This document shows, piece after piece, positions 1-11,319 of a DNA stretch of 64,000 nucleotides. The stretch covers positions 5,766,001-5,830,000 of the forward strand of contig OX442319.1 in the NCBI GenBank assembly GCA_949358305.1. Direction: 5' to 3'. The notes beneath the pieces were generated by a model, which was given only the letters and a program-made list of their open reading frames with translations, made no database searches and was not told the DNA's origin. The stretch is from Strigamia acuminata. Taxonomy: Eukaryota; Arthropoda; Chilopoda; Geophilomorpha; Linotaeniidae. A program made the position numbers and the translations under genes. Position 1 is the stretch's first letter; every line of letters starts with the position of its first letter.

Positions 1-533
1 GTGCCATGAATCGGGTTGGGGGGATTTGTTTCAGCGCTGGCAACCTGGAAGCCACCTATATAGACACCAATGAATATGCTAGAGGAAGAAGACAGCGGAC
101 AAATGGAAGGAGCGAGAGAGTGGACAAATGGAAGGACCGAGAGAGTGGACAGATGGATGGATGGACCGAGAGAGCGGGCGAACGGATGGATGCACTGGGC
201 AAGCAGTGGACGGACGGACGGACGGACTGAGCAAACAGTGTACAGACGGACGGACAGATTAACCGCATCAATCAAACACCACAGCGGTTTTATGTTTTTT
301 TTTCTGATTTTGTGGGTAGGGGCTACTGTTTATTTAGAACATTAAAGAAAATTATTTTATTTTTTTTAGATTCTATAATTGGGACAACGGATCAAGATTG
401 GATGCGAGGAATAAAGAAGCCATTTGCAGGACAACAATTGCGCGTATATTGAAGTAGAAAGCTGGTGTAATTACAAAGTTCAAATTTGAGATCTGGTTCA
501 ATTGCCGTAGTTTATTTTATCTTTTGGTCCTTA

Positions 534-812
534 GTCCTTTTTAGGTTCTTAATTTGGTTTATTTTTTGGTTCTTAATTTGGTTTATTTTTTGGTTCTTAA
601 TTTGGTTTATTTTTTGGTTCTTAATTTGGTTTATTTTTTGGTTCTTAGTTTGGTTTATTTTTTGGTTCTTAATTTGGTTTATTTTTTGGTTCTTAATTTG
701 GTTTATTTTTTGGTTCTTAATTTGGTTTATTTTTTGGTTCTTAATTTGGTTTATTTTTTGGTTCTTAATTTGGTTTATTTTTTGGTTCTTAATTTGGTTT
801 ATTTGTTTGTAC
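534..812. repeat. 24-bp minisatellite in U1
   Basis: About eleven tandem copies of GGTTTATTTTTTGGTTCTTAATTT. The period is a multiple of three, so open frames appear on both strands; the FLIWFIFW-type translation is an artefact. Copy number differs from the equivalent arrays in U2 and U4. Confidence 0.95.
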
Positions 813-3111
813 ATATTTAGATTGGTTTATTTTTTGGTCTTTAGTTTAGCTTATTTTTTGGTTCTTGGTTTGGCTTATTATAATTTTTGGTTTTTGGTTT
901 GGATGAATTTCAAATGGTCGAATCGCAAGGTGAAATTGCTTCACAGTTGTGACCATTTATGGTCATTCGGTTTTTGTGGTTTTCTTTTAATTTGGGTGTC
1001 ATTATTTATGGTCATTTGGTTTTCGTTTTGTTTTTTACGCATGTTTGGTTTTGTATTTTTTGCTCGATAGTGTGTGTAATGGTTTTTGTTTACTGGTGTG
1101 TGTAATTTTATTTTTATTTGCAGTATGCTACCGGTATGTAAAAGTCAATTTTAATTATTAGTGAAATTTAAATGGTTCTTTTTAATTACATCAGCTTTCC
1201 CCGGTGATACTACTATTAGAAAATACAGTTTTCAATGCTGTATTCTCTAATATTTACAATGGTACTTAGTTTATTGCACCTCTCCGCTTTAGTTTTTTCT
1301 TTAGTTTTTAATTGTAGATTTAAAAATGCATGAAGAAAAATTATTGTTGATTAAATTGCACCTAAAATGATTTTGCTCCATTTGCTTGTGAAGCCAACAC
1401 TGAATGGAGACTTGTACACGGAATATTCAGTAGTAGTATTTGAATTTTAGTTTTAATTTTAATGTATTTATTTTATATTTAGGTTTTTAAATATGTATAT
1501 TGTTTAGAGATTTTATTGAAGATTTAAGAACTACTAGTACAACTTCTTCAAAGATGACTTCGAGAATTATAAATTAATTCACCATCAGGCAATTCTTTGG
1601 AGTTTACGAATATGTTAGTTTTGTGTGATATGTAAAGCACTGTAATGTTAATTTTTGTTAATTTTTAACAGCTAGACAGAGCCAACTATATTCAATATGG
1701 ACGTGTAAACATTTATAAGTTTGGCCCTTTTTACTGACAGATAGTCAATTTCTTAATTAATACGTACCTTTGATTTGTATTATTTTTGATTTTAATTATT
1801 TGCATCAATACAGCGGACAGTGAACAGACCGAGCGAGCAGACAGACAGACAGACTGAGCTGACGCAGGTAGAGTTTTTGGGAATACTTCTTAGCGCACTT
1901 TCAGAATGGAAAAGCGGGCAGCTAACTGCCGGACGAACCGAGCAAGCAGTGGATGGATGGACCGAGCGGGCAGCTGATTGACAGATGGATGAAGGCACGG
2001 TTTTGGGAGAAAACTCTTGGCGCATCTTTCTTCTTCTGGGAGGTCTTCCCCACCTTGGATGTGCCACGAATCGGGTTGGGAGTATGGATGAACCGAGCGG
2101 GCAAACAGCTGATGAACGGAACGAGTGGGCAGCGGACAGACGGACGGCACTGGCGGGCAGACGGACCAAACTGACTGAAGGACGGATGAAGGAGCTAGAA
2201 GGTAGTGGATGGACGAGAGAGCAAGCAGACAGTGGGCGCAGCAAAAGGACAAATGCACACCAAATGAAGAACACACACTTGGAACATCAAATAGGAGTCA
2301 GTGATGTTGTTTGCATTAGATTGTTGTGTTGTTTTTTAATAGCTAGACAAAGCCCACTGGGAAACCAATTCGGAAGCCTGCTTCATCTTTTGGATCACCT
2401 AGCAGGTTGTGAAGATCAGCCATCGGAACGGTAGGATTCTTGGGAAAAATTCATGGCAGATCTTTCTTCTTCTGGGAGGTGTCCCCCCTCCTTCGGGGAG
2501 GCGTTTCTCCTCCCCACCTCGGATGTGCCATGAATCGGGTTGGGGGGATTTGTTTCAGCGCTGGCAACCTGGAAGCCACCTATATAGACACCAATGAATA
2601 TGCTAGAGGAAGAAGACAGCGGACAAATGGAAGGAGCGAGAGAGTGGACAAATGGAAGGACCGAGAGAGTGGACAAATGGAAGGACCGAGAGAGTGGACA
2701 GATGGAAGGACTGAGAGAGTGGACAGATGGATGGATGGACCGAGAGAGCGGGCGAACGGATGGATGCACTGGGCAAGCAGTGGACGGACGGACGGACGGA
2801 CGGACTGAGCAAACAGTGTACAGACGGACGGACAGATTAACCGCATCAATCAAACACCAAAGCGGTTTTATGTTTTTTTTTCTGATTTTGTGGGTAGGGG
2901 CTACTGTTTATTTAGAACATTAAAGAAAATTATTTTATTTTTTTTAGATTCTATAATTGGGACAACGGATCAAGATTGGATGCGAGGAATAAAGAAGCCA
3001 TTTGCAGGACAACAATTGCGCGTATATTGAAGTAGAAAGCTGGTGTAATTACAAAGTTCAAATTTGAGATCTGGTTCAATTGCCGTAGTTTATTTTATCT
3101 TTTGGTCCTTA

Positions 3112-3268
3112 GTCCTTTTTAGGTTCTTAATTTGGTTTATTTTTTGGTTCTTAATTTGGTTTATTTTTTGGTTCTTAATTTGGTTTATTTTTTGGTTCTT
3201 AATTTGGTTTATTTTTTGGTTCTTAATTTGGTTTATTTTTTGGTTCTTAATTTGGTTTATTTGTTTGT
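3112..3268. repeat. 24-bp minisatellite in U2
   Basis: Same 24-bp repeat as in U1 but only about six copies, with near-identical flanks. This accounts for most of the length difference between U1 and U2 and indicates array-length slippage after unit duplication. Confidence 0.93.
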
Positions 3269-5104
3269 ACATATTTAGATTGGTTTATTTTTTGGTCTTT
3301 AGTTTAGCTTATTTTTTGGTTCTTGGTTTGGCTTATTATAATTTTTGGTTTTTGGTTTGGATGAATTTCAAATGGTCGAATCGCAAGGTGAAATTGCTTC
3401 ACAGTTGTGACCATTTATGGTCATTCGGTTTTTGTGGTTTTCTTTTAATTTGGGTGTCATTATTTATGGTCATTTGGTTTTCGTTTTGTTTTTTACGCAT
3501 GTTTGGTTTTGTATTTTTTGCTCGATAGTGTGTGTAATGGTTTTTGTTTACTGGTGTGTGTAATTTTATTTTTATTTGCAGTATGCTACCGGTATGTAAA
3601 AGTCAATTTTAATTATTAGTGAAATTTAAATGGTTCTTTTTAATTACATCAGCTTTCCCCGGTGATACTACTATTAGAAAATACAGTTTTTAATGCTGTA
3701 TTCTCTAATATTTATAATGGTACTTAGTTTATTGCACCTCTCCGCTTTAGTTTTTTCTTTAGTTTTTAATTGTAGATTTAAAAATGCATGAAGAAAAATT
3801 ATTGTTGATTAAATTGCACCTAAAATGATTTTGCTCCATTTGCTTGTGAAGCCAACACTGAATGGAGACTTGTACACGGAATATTCAGTAGTAGTATTTG
3901 AATTTTAGTTTTAATTTTAATGTATTTATTTTATATTTAGGTTTTTAAATATGTATATTGTTTAGAGATTTTATTGAAGATTTAAGAACTACTAGTACAA
4001 CTTCTTCAAAGATGACTTCGAGAATTATAAATTAATTCACCATCAGGCAATTCTTTGGAGTTTACGAATATGTTAGTTTTGTGTTATATGTAAAGCACTG
4101 TAATGTTAATTTTTGTTAATTTTTAACAGCTAGACAGAGCCAACTATATTCAATATGGACGTGTAAACATTTATAAGTTTGGCCCTTTTTACTGACAGAT
4201 AGTCAATTTCTTAATTAATACGTACCTTTGATTTGTATTATTTTTGATTTTAATTATTTGCATCAATACAGCGGACAGTGAACAGACCGAGCGAGCAGAC
4301 AGACAGACAGACTGAGCTGACGCAGGTAGAGTTTTTGGGAATACTTCTTAGCGCACTTTCAGAATGGAAAAGCGGGCAGCTAACTGCCGGACGAACCGAG
4401 CAAGCAGTGGATGGATGGACCGAGCGGGCAGCTGATTGACAGATGGATGAAGGCACGGTTTTGGGAGAAAACTCTTGGCGCATCTTTCTTCTTCTGGGAG
4501 GTCTTCCCCACCTTGGATGTGCCACGAATCGGGTTGGGAGTATGGATGAACCGAGCGGGCAAACAGCTGATGAACGGAACGAGTGGGCAGCGGACAGACG
4601 GACGGCACTGGCGGGCAGACGGACCAAACTGACTGAAGGACGGATGAAGGAGCTAGAAGGTAGTGGATGGACGAGAGAGCAAGCAGACAGTGGGCGCAGC
4701 AAAAGGACAAATGCACACCAAATGAAGAACACACACTTGGAACATCAAATAGGAGTCAGTGATGTTGTTTGCATTAGATTGTTGTGTTGTTTTTTAATAG
4801 CTAGACAAAGCCCACTGCATCAAATATGGAGTACACTGACGGATATTGCTGGGAAGCCAATTCGGAAGCCTGCTTCATCTTTTGGATCACCTAGCAGGTT
4901 GTGAAGATCAGCCATCGGAACGGTAGGATTCTTGGGAAAAATTCATGGCAGATCTTTCTTCTTCTGGGAGGTGTCCCCCCTCCTTCGGGGAGGCGTTTCT
5001 CCTCCCCACCTCGGATGTGCCATGAATAGGGTTGGGGAGATTTGTTTCAGCGCTGGCAACCTGGAAGCCACCTAGACACCAATGAATATGCTAGAGGAAG
5101 AAGA

Positions 5105-5270
5105 CAGAGACAGCGGACAAATGGAAGGACCGAGAGAGTGGACAAATGGAAGGACCGAGAGAGTGGACAAATGGAAGGACCGAGAGAGTGGACAAATGGA
5201 AGGACCGAGAGAGTGGACAAATGGAAAGACCGAGAGAGTGGACAAATGGAAGGACCGAGAGAGTGGACAA
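5105..5270. repeat. 25-bp minisatellite in truncated U3
   Basis: About six copies of CGAGAGAGTGGACAAATGGA plus AGGAC (25 bp). Shorter versions are in U1 (about 96-175), U2 (about 2620-2740) and U4 (about 19920-20040, more diverged). The array ends at the junction with unique sequence. Confidence 0.9.
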
Positions 5271-5271
5271 A

Positions 5272-6742
5272 TGACGAATTCAGAAATGTAACCCCGAGGA
5301 CACCTGCTCCTGACTACGATCCGCCTCCAATTGTAAAAATTGAGCAAAAGTTAAAGAAAAGTAAATTTTACAACCAAATTTCTGTTTTTTTTTAAATTTT
5401 TTTTAGCCTGGTTCCGAAGATGGATACAACCGAAATCGAATTCAGATGTTGCATCCAGTGCATGAACCATCAACAGGTATAATGGAATCATTACTAATTA
5501 ATTTATTTATAAAAAAGAAATTAAAAATACTATTTTGTAAATTTTGTGTTTTAGGTTGTTCGAGTCCAAGTTTCCTTCGGGGTTTACGCGTCGTTCATCC
5601 AATGGCCATTCCCACTGCTCCTCCAATGTCTGAAACATCATCTCTTGCGTACGAACCACAAGTTTGTCGCGAACCATCACCCGGTTTTCCACGACATTCT
5701 GGTGCTGCGTGCGGTCAACAAGTGTCTAGAAGATCCAGCCATGGGTAATGATATACTCCCTCTGTCCCAAATTATGGTATACATTTCTCTAAAAAATTCT
5801 TGATTATCGTTGGTTTTGTATATTTCTAAGATATTTTAACTAAATATCGTTCAAGATTAAGTGTGTTTGCTAACCAATGGATTGCATTATGGGTAATTAG
5901 TTTTATCATTTCGTTATTGCTGAGTTGCATCTTCTCAAAATGCACTCAAAATTAAGTGACACCTGTTGTGCTTAAAGTAAAGTGAAAATGAATTCGAAAA
6001 ATGGCTGTTTCCAAAGAAAAATGACAAAATAGAATAAATTAACTGATAATCAGCGAAATTGTATACAACAGCTCTAGCTGAAACAAAGCATTGTTAGGAA
6101 TAAGGCACCATTAATGAAATTTGCAGGCAAATTGAAATTACTCCACTAACTATTTCACGAATTCGGAGAGAAGTTAAAAAACAATACAATGAAGGACATA
6201 TTCCTGCCAAAAGATAAACATAACAATGTATTTTTGACATTGCCATGTTGTATGGAGTCAGGGATAATAGCAAAGAATGGCAACAATTACAAAATTCAGA
6301 AATTAAGAGCAATCATTACAAGTTATTGTTATGGAGTATTACCGTATTTATTGTTATTGTTTACTCTTTATTTTTTATTGTTATTATTTACTCCATATTA
6401 TTTATTGTTTACCGTACTTAATTTATTTATAATTTAACTTATTTATATTAATTTTGCATTTTTATAATGATAAAAATCAAATAAAACTTGAAATGTATAC
6501 CATAATTTGGGACAAAAATAATAGTAGAAATGTATACCATAATTTGGGACAGAGGGAGTATATTTTTTTTAAATTCCTCTTTTTTAAGTAGTTGAGCAAG
6601 TGCTTCTGCTGGCTGTTCGTGTGAAAGATGAATGCGAGAGTTAATTTTTTTGTTCACAGTGTGACTGGTGAAGAAACAACATTTGTTTTTCCGACGTCAT
6701 TTCAAGATGACTATTCGGAAGTTGTTGATGCTAAGAGGGATC
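5272..6742 (+). CDS. Partial multi-exon gene of unknown function (four exons visible)
   Basis: I do not recognise the product. Four segments join in one continuous frame with good splice signals: an exon ending at 5332 (its start is lost in the repeat), then 5407-5476, 5555-5744 and 6660-6742. Each intron has a GT donor and a pyrimidine-rich AG acceptor, and the last donor is GTAAGT at 6743. The roughly 120 residues are rich in Pro, Ser and Arg (TPRTPAPDYDPPP near the start, QQVSRRSSHG near exon 3's end) and end in a stretch with FVFPTSFQDDY. It looks like an unstructured or scaffold-type region. The 5' side is cut by the tandem array and the 3' side runs towards more array and the LTR element, so this may be a gene fragment or a gene with huge repeat-filled introns. 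The third intron carries a MITE. Confidence 0.5.
5756..6558. mobile_element. TA-flanked Tc1/mariner-like element, non-autonomous
   Basis: Terminal inverted repeats beginning CTCCCTCTGTCCCAAATTAT and extending about 35 bp (to GTATACATTTCT) bound 803 bp, flanked by TA on both sides (5754-5755 and 6559-6560). The interior has a decayed + strand reading resembling a transposase helix-turn-helix (ITPLTISRIRREVKKQYNEG around 6130-6195, stops nearby). It sits 11 bp inside an intron of the partial gene above. TIR type and TA target fit the Tc1/mariner superfamily; the transposase is dead. Confidence 0.85.
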
Positions 6743-7017
6743 GTAAGTAAGTGGAAAAAGCATTTCGATTTAAAAAAAAATAATAATTGCAATATAAATC
6801 TTGGAACGTGTGCGCTTATTGAACGAATACATAGCCAGCAGAAATTCGGACATTTTGAATTTTGCACATAAAGCTTTGCTGCACTGCACAAACGATTTTA
6901 AATGTCCACATTGTCTGGCGATGGCCAGCCATCTGTCGAGCACAGACCATTGATTATTGTTTGTTTTAAAACGTGTGATTGTCCTAGGATGAGGTCCAGG
7001 TTTTGAGAAACGTCACA
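6743..7017. other. Unique sequence, no gene seen
   Basis: Intron-like sequence downstream of the GTAAGT donor at 6743. No further exon recognised before array sequence resumes at about 7018. Confidence 0.5.
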
Positions 7018-7222
7018 TTCCACGAATCGCGTTGGGAGTATGGATGGACCGAGCGGGCAAACAACTGATGAACGGAACGAGTGAGCAGCGGACAGACGGA
7101 CCAAACTGACTGAAGGACGGATGAAGGAGCTAGAAGGTAGTGGATGGACGAAAGAGCAAGCAGACAGTGGGCGCAGCAAAAAGACAAATGCACATCAAAT
7201 GAAGAACACACACTTGGAACAT
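7018..7222. repeat. Array-unit fragment left of the LTR element
   Basis: Matches U1 from about 2068 (ATCGGGTTGGGAGTATGGAT, one mismatch) through the GAACACACACTTGGAACAT segment, with one internal deletion of about 30 bp. The unit continues at 19563 beyond the LTR element, so the element landed inside it. Confidence 0.9.
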
Positions 7223-8181
7223 TGTGGTGATCTCAAAATATTCACCAACTTAGAAGATTAAATTAATTATCTTCTAATTAATTTGACTGTGGCACACGCC
7301 AAGTCAGATCATGTGACCGAGGGGAGAAATCCTCTCTAGGCACATATCACCCCAGGTTGTCCGGGGTGAAAACGGTTATTAGCCGTTATGGTGCAATATG
7401 GTGTAATAACCACTAGTTGCACCCATTTGAGCTAAGTGCGCAGGTTTTCTGCGCAATATTGAAGCGTGCTGGGCTCGCGTCTTGGCTCAAATCGACACTC
7501 TGAAAAATACAACAACAACCTCAACATCACTGCTTTTGCTCCTGAAAGAAAAGTATTGATAGAGGACCGTTGTAACTCAGTTTCACCTGCTATCTTTGTG
7601 TATCAAACGCACAAAGCCAGCAATCCTGCTTGAATTAGCCGTCGCTAATTCCAGCAATCGAGAAGAGAAGATTCCCGACGATCGTGAACCATCGCCGTCG
7701 CTGTTGCGCGAACGACAGCCACCGCCATCGTACGAAAGCCGGACGCCTACAGCCGTCAACCACCGCCGCCGAGCCGTCGCACGAGCCGTAGAAGGAGCCC
7801 ACGAGAACCATCGTCTTCGACCATCGTTCGTGAGTTCGTAGAACGAAGACAATTTGCCTTCGCCTAACAACTTCAAGTTGTTTAAGCGCCATTTCTGACG
7901 CTTTGTAGCTTGCAACAGTCGTTGCAAGCCCTTCCTTTGTTTCATTGTTTCCCGCTCATTTTATTCTGTGATATTCATAATCATAATTAGTATATATTGT
8001 AATTTATCGAATAAAACATTTGTGTGATTTTTATTACCATAATAAACTGTCTTTTTATTCCTATTTCCGTAAACTTAACCCTAGACAAGTTTCGGCCGCG
8101 ATATAAGTCTTGTAAAGCATTCACCTGCGGTTTCTGCTTAATTTATTAGAAATTAAGTGGATAAAAACCCGGATCGCAGCA
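7223..8181 (+). repeat. 5' LTR (959 bp)
   Basis: Begins TGTGGTGATC, ends GGATCGCAGCA. Two AATAAA signals (8010-8015 and about 8040) give a plausible R-region polyadenylation site. A short hairpin-prone segment (AACGGTTATTAGCCGTTAT) lies near 7371. Its small ORFs are also present in the 3' LTR and show no family resemblance, so I do not call them genes. Confidence 0.97.
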
Positions 8182-8183
8182 CG

Positions 8184-8201
8184 TGGGGGCCCGTCCGGGA
8201 T
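8184..8201 (+). other. Primer binding site, tRNA-Pro type
   Basis: TGGGGGCCCGTCCGGGAT starts 2 bases after the LTR. From memory, the tRNA-Pro primer site used by murine gammaretroviruses is TGGGGGCTCGTCCGGGAT, so 17 of 18 positions agree. The primer call is good; whether the single difference matches a host tRNA-Pro variant is unknown. Confidence 0.85.
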
Positions 8202-8295
8202 AGTCATTGTATAAATTTTGATAGTTTAAAATTTACCCGCCATTTTTATCTTGCTTATCTTTCTTCTCTATCCTTTCTTTGTCTTCATTTGAAAA

Positions 8296-11200
8296 ATGGC
8301 GACTCCAGGCGAAAAGAGACCGAGAGGCAGACCAGCGAAGAGACGAGTGGCGATCGATCTACCAGCCGTGGATCAAGAAGTGACTGAGTCACAAGAACTG
8401 TTTGAAACTATGGATCAAACAGCTAACTGTAACTCGGCACAGTTAATCGTGAATGAATTCACGCAAGCGTTGGAGCGACAACAGCCATCCCCGCCCAGCG
8501 GCCAGTTGGACTTAAAAAATCCAACTGGAAGTGGCCGTTCCAAGTCGCAAAACGATGATTTGAATTTACGAATTCAATCATCAAGTGCGGAGCACTCGCT
8601 GAATTCATCACCGGTTCAAGGTGCAGCACAACAAGATTCTGAGAACTCCAATATGGAAGTTTCTCATTCTCCCGTGCGTGTTACCATGATGGACGCACTC
8701 CGTGAGCAAGCTAGGCTCGAGGGAGTAAAAGTCACTAGCGAAATGACTGTGGAACAAATCCACAAAGCTATGGTTCGCAAACAAAGCCAAAAAGACGTTG
8801 AAATCGTCAGAACAAGCTTGCAAGCAGAGTTCGAGCGAATGCGTGCAGAAATGCATCAGCAAAATGCCGAACTAAAACAACAACGTGCGAATGACCATGT
8901 TAAGTTGTTACAATTAGAACAGGAAAAAGCTTCCTGGCTAATTACTGACGAAGAGCAACAACAAAGGCTCGAGCAACTAAATCAAGCCCAAAAAGATTTA
9001 GAAATTGCTAATGAAAATTTGAGATTGGCCAACGCAAATTTGCGAGAAGCCAACACAAATTTAATGACTGCCGAACTAACCGCCCCAGTTCGAGCGAGGG
9101 AAGTAATTCCCTCCACTTCTCGAAATTACGAGAATCATGCTGCAGAGCAAGCAGCAAGAGCTAAGAGATTAGCACAACGAGAAAACGAAGTATTTCTCGC
9201 TCGACAGCAGTCCGTAATTGATGCTGGTCTAGCCGCCAAAAGTCAAAGTACTGCAGAGCAGTTATTACGTGCCGACTTAGCTGCGCAAGCTCGTGAAAAC
9301 GAAATTCTTCGCGCAGATCTATTGACGGTACAAGAGAACTTTGCAGTAGTAGTACAAAAAGTACAAGACGTTTGTGGCGAAGATAATTTTGCAAAGCCAG
9401 CCCCAGTTTTGCAAAAAGGTGCTTCCAAATCACCTGAGTTGATTGATTTAACATCAGCTAAACCAAAAGTCAGTCGACAATCAAGTTGGACTGACAGTGA
9501 TGACTCACGCAGTAGTCGTGGAAGCCGTAACAGTCATCACAGTCGCAAAAAGCGAAAGCGACAACCAGACCCGACCGAATATCATTCCCCAAAAGTTACG
9601 CAAGATTCGGATCGATTCTTTAGCAATAGCGACCGATTAATCGGAATGCTAGAGAAAAAGAATAAAGAACGTGAGAAACCACACGATCGTGGACGGTCAC
9701 ACGATAATCCGCGAGAAGGCTCACCAAAACGAGATTGTCATAACGACATCCGTGATGGGCCGAGATACCGTGGAAATCCGCCAGGTGGTGACCCACCAGG
9801 TGGAGATAGTTCAGATGGACATGGAGGTGGCCACTCACGTGACCACAATTCGAATGGCAATCGAAATGGAAGGGGACCACCAAATGGAGACCGTCGTCCG
9901 CCAGATGGCGACGATCCTCCGGACCCTGATCCGCCGCCAAATCCGAATCATGAATCTGCGTCAGATACAGATTCCTCACGTCCCAGTGTGAGAGGGCGAT
10001 CTCGTCACAGAACACGTAGTAGAACTCAAAGACCCGATTTCTACACGAAAGATGAGATTGACCAGTTGTTGAGGCAAAATGCTCAACAACAGCGAAAAAG
10101 CAGAAGGGATAAAATTATTTTGCAAAAAATAAGTGAATTTACTTCTGATAAATGGACTCATCAAACAACAGATGAAAAGTTCATTAGATGGGATCGAGTT
10201 ATCCCACATGCCTATAATGGAAATTGGCAAGCAGGGTCAAACCTCTTGCTGGAAATATTCGAACTAGGCAAAGTTCACAGTTTTAGCTGTGAAGGTGCAT
10301 TGGCCCATCTAGTACCAAGAATACTAGTTGGCGGTGTCAAGGAGTGGTTTCGCAGGAAAAACTTCACGAAGTGGGATGACTTCGTTAAACAATTTATGTT
10401 TAAATTTGGTGAATCGAGCGAAGACATCAAGACGCTCTGGAGATGTCTTAAGCAACGAAAAGGCGAAAGCTTACATTCGTACATGCTAAGAGCAGAGAAT
10501 CTGCTTGGCAGAATGCCACATGCTGTTACTGATGCAACAGCAGATGATCAGTTTAGAGCTGGCCTCACAGAATATAGTAAAAATATTCTGATGATGTCGG
10601 ACGCTCCCGACCCGGGGAAATTCTCCGAGTTAAACGAGTTCATGGAAGTCAATCAATTGCGCATTGACGAAAAGTACAAAGCTTATCTTACAGAAGCCGA
10701 AAGGTCAGCGTACTTAAAGCGAGAGAAAAGACTCGCTGAGCAAAACAATGAAACCTTTAATGGTTTGAAATTGTTGCAGCCACCTAGTTACGAAGACTTT
10801 CTAGACGAAGTGGATGAGAAGAGTTCGAAAAAAGAATCTTCCAAAAAGGACGTCAAAAATCCTCATTCAGTCCCTAAGTTACACGCAAATATAACTGGAG
10901 CTGAAACTCCGTCGTCTGAAGCTGAAGAAGCTGAAGAGGAGGAGGAAACAGGAGACGAGACGATGGCTTTATTGGCCAAAGCAGCGGCGTTGTTAGCAAA
11001 AAATAACCCCGTTGCGGGCAAATGGAAGCCAAGGATGAAACCAAAAAATGTTTCATTTGACGCATCAAAGGTGAATACCGAAAGGAATTCAAAGTCACCT
11101 GCGGTGTCGCCAGAGCGCCGGTCTGACGCTCGTTCTCGTTCTGCCTCGCCAGCAGCAACGAAAAAGAAATCGCCTGCCACTGATCCATGCAATTTATGCA

Positions 11201-11319
11201 AAAAATTAGGGCATTGGCAAAAAGACTGCCCTTCCTCTAAAAAGGACAAACCAGTGTCAACAGCTGAGTTTGAAAAAGCAGTCAAGATCATAACTGACAT
11301 GTTTCGAAAAAACTTGTAG
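8296..11319 (+). CDS. gag: LTR element Gag polyprotein (1007 aa)
   Basis: Structural protein of the retrotransposon particle. ATG at 8296 in an AAAATGGCG context. The N-terminal third is polar, with a Gln/Glu/Lys-rich coiled coil at about residues 150-270. A basic Ser/Arg region with HHSRKKRKRQ lies near 415-430, followed by a Gly/Pro/Asp-rich segment (about 490-560) and another Arg/Ser patch (about 570-585). A retrotransposon-gag capsid-like region follows (about 600-790; WDDFVKQFMFKFGE). An acidic stretch precedes one CCHC zinc knuckle (CNLCKKLGHWQKDC, about 965-978). It ends at TAG 11317, one codon after an in-frame AAAAAAC slippery heptamer. At about 1000 residues it is long for a gypsy Gag because of the N-terminal extension. 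Confidence 0.93.
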   Translation: MATPGEKRPRGRPAKRRVAIDLPAVDQEVTESQELFETMDQTANCNSAQLIVNEFTQALERQQPSPPSGQLDLKNPTGSGRSKSQNDDLNLRIQSSSAEHSLNSSPVQGAAQQDSENSNMEVSHSPVRVTMMDALREQARLEGVKVTSEMTVEQIHKAMVRKQSQKDVEIVRTSLQAEFERMRAEMHQQNAELKQQRANDHVKLLQLEQEKASWLITDEEQQQRLEQLNQAQKDLEIANENLRLANANLREANTNLMTAELTAPVRAREVIPSTSRNYENHAAEQAARAKRLAQRENEVFLARQQSVIDAGLAAKSQSTAEQLLRADLAAQARENEILRADLLTVQENFAVVVQKVQDVCGEDNFAKPAPVLQKGASKSPELIDLTSAKPKVSRQSSWTDSDDSRSSRGSRNSHHSRKKRKRQPDPTEYHSPKVTQDSDRFFSNSDRLIGMLEKKNKEREKPHDRGRSHDNPREGSPKRDCHNDIRDGPRYRGNPPGGDPPGGDSSDGHGGGHSRDHNSNGNRNGRGPPNGDRRPPDGDDPPDPDPPPNPNHESASDTDSSRPSVRGRSRHRTRSRTQRPDFYTKDEIDQLLRQNAQQQRKSRRDKIILQKISEFTSDKWTHQTTDEKFIRWDRVIPHAYNGNWQAGSNLLLEIFELGKVHSFSCEGALAHLVPRILVGGVKEWFRRKNFTKWDDFVKQFMFKFGESSEDIKTLWRCLKQRKGESLHSYMLRAENLLGRMPHAVTDATADDQFRAGLTEYSKNILMMSDAPDPGKFSELNEFMEVNQLRIDEKYKAYLTEAERSAYLKREKRLAEQNNETFNGLKLLQPPSYEDFLDEVDEKSSKKESSKKDVKNPHSVPKLHANITGAETPSSEAEEAEEEEETGDETMALLAKAAALLAKNNPVAGKWKPRMKPKNVSFDASKVNTERNSKSPAVSPERRSDARSRSASPAATKKKSPATDPCNLCKKLGHWQKDCPSSKKDKPVSTAEFEKAVKIITDMFRKNL

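Larger units (their letters stand above)
1..5271. repeat. Tandem array of ~2.5-kb units (U1, U2, truncated U3)
   Basis: The landmark GTGCCATGAATCGGG recurs at 1, 2525, 5017 (one mismatch) and 19836, giving units of about 2.5 kb in the same orientation. U1 starts before or at the window edge, U2 is complete, and U3 breaks off at about 5271. Each unit holds a 25-bp GAGAGAGTGGACAAATGGAA-type minisatellite, GACG runs, a 24-bp T-rich minisatellite, about 1 kb of AT-rich DNA, and two diverged sub-blocks that share CTTCTTCTGGGAGGT. The long ORFs here come from repeats whose period leaves a frame open. Several short segments are bounded by splice-like AG and GT signals (see findings). I see no complete gene. 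Confidence 0.9.

Noticed and set aside
486-1070. Long + ORF with FLIWFIFW repeats (and equivalents in U2/U4)
   Set aside because: Driven by a 24-bp minisatellite whose period is divisible by three; both strands are open and copy number varies.
1792-2434. Overlapping ORFs rich in Ser/Pro/Arg on both strands of the array units
   Set aside because: They read through GACGGACG and GAGCGGGCAG repeats in all frames; no domain, no start context, frames not favoured over one another.
7583-7945. 120-codon minus ORF in the LTR (and the copy at 18964)
   Set aside because: Purely LTR sequence; overlaps U3/R regulatory region and resembles no protein.
9620-10015. 131-codon minus ORF rich in His/Leu/Val inside gag
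   Set aside because: Shadow of the Gly/Pro/Asp-rich Gag segment on the + strand.
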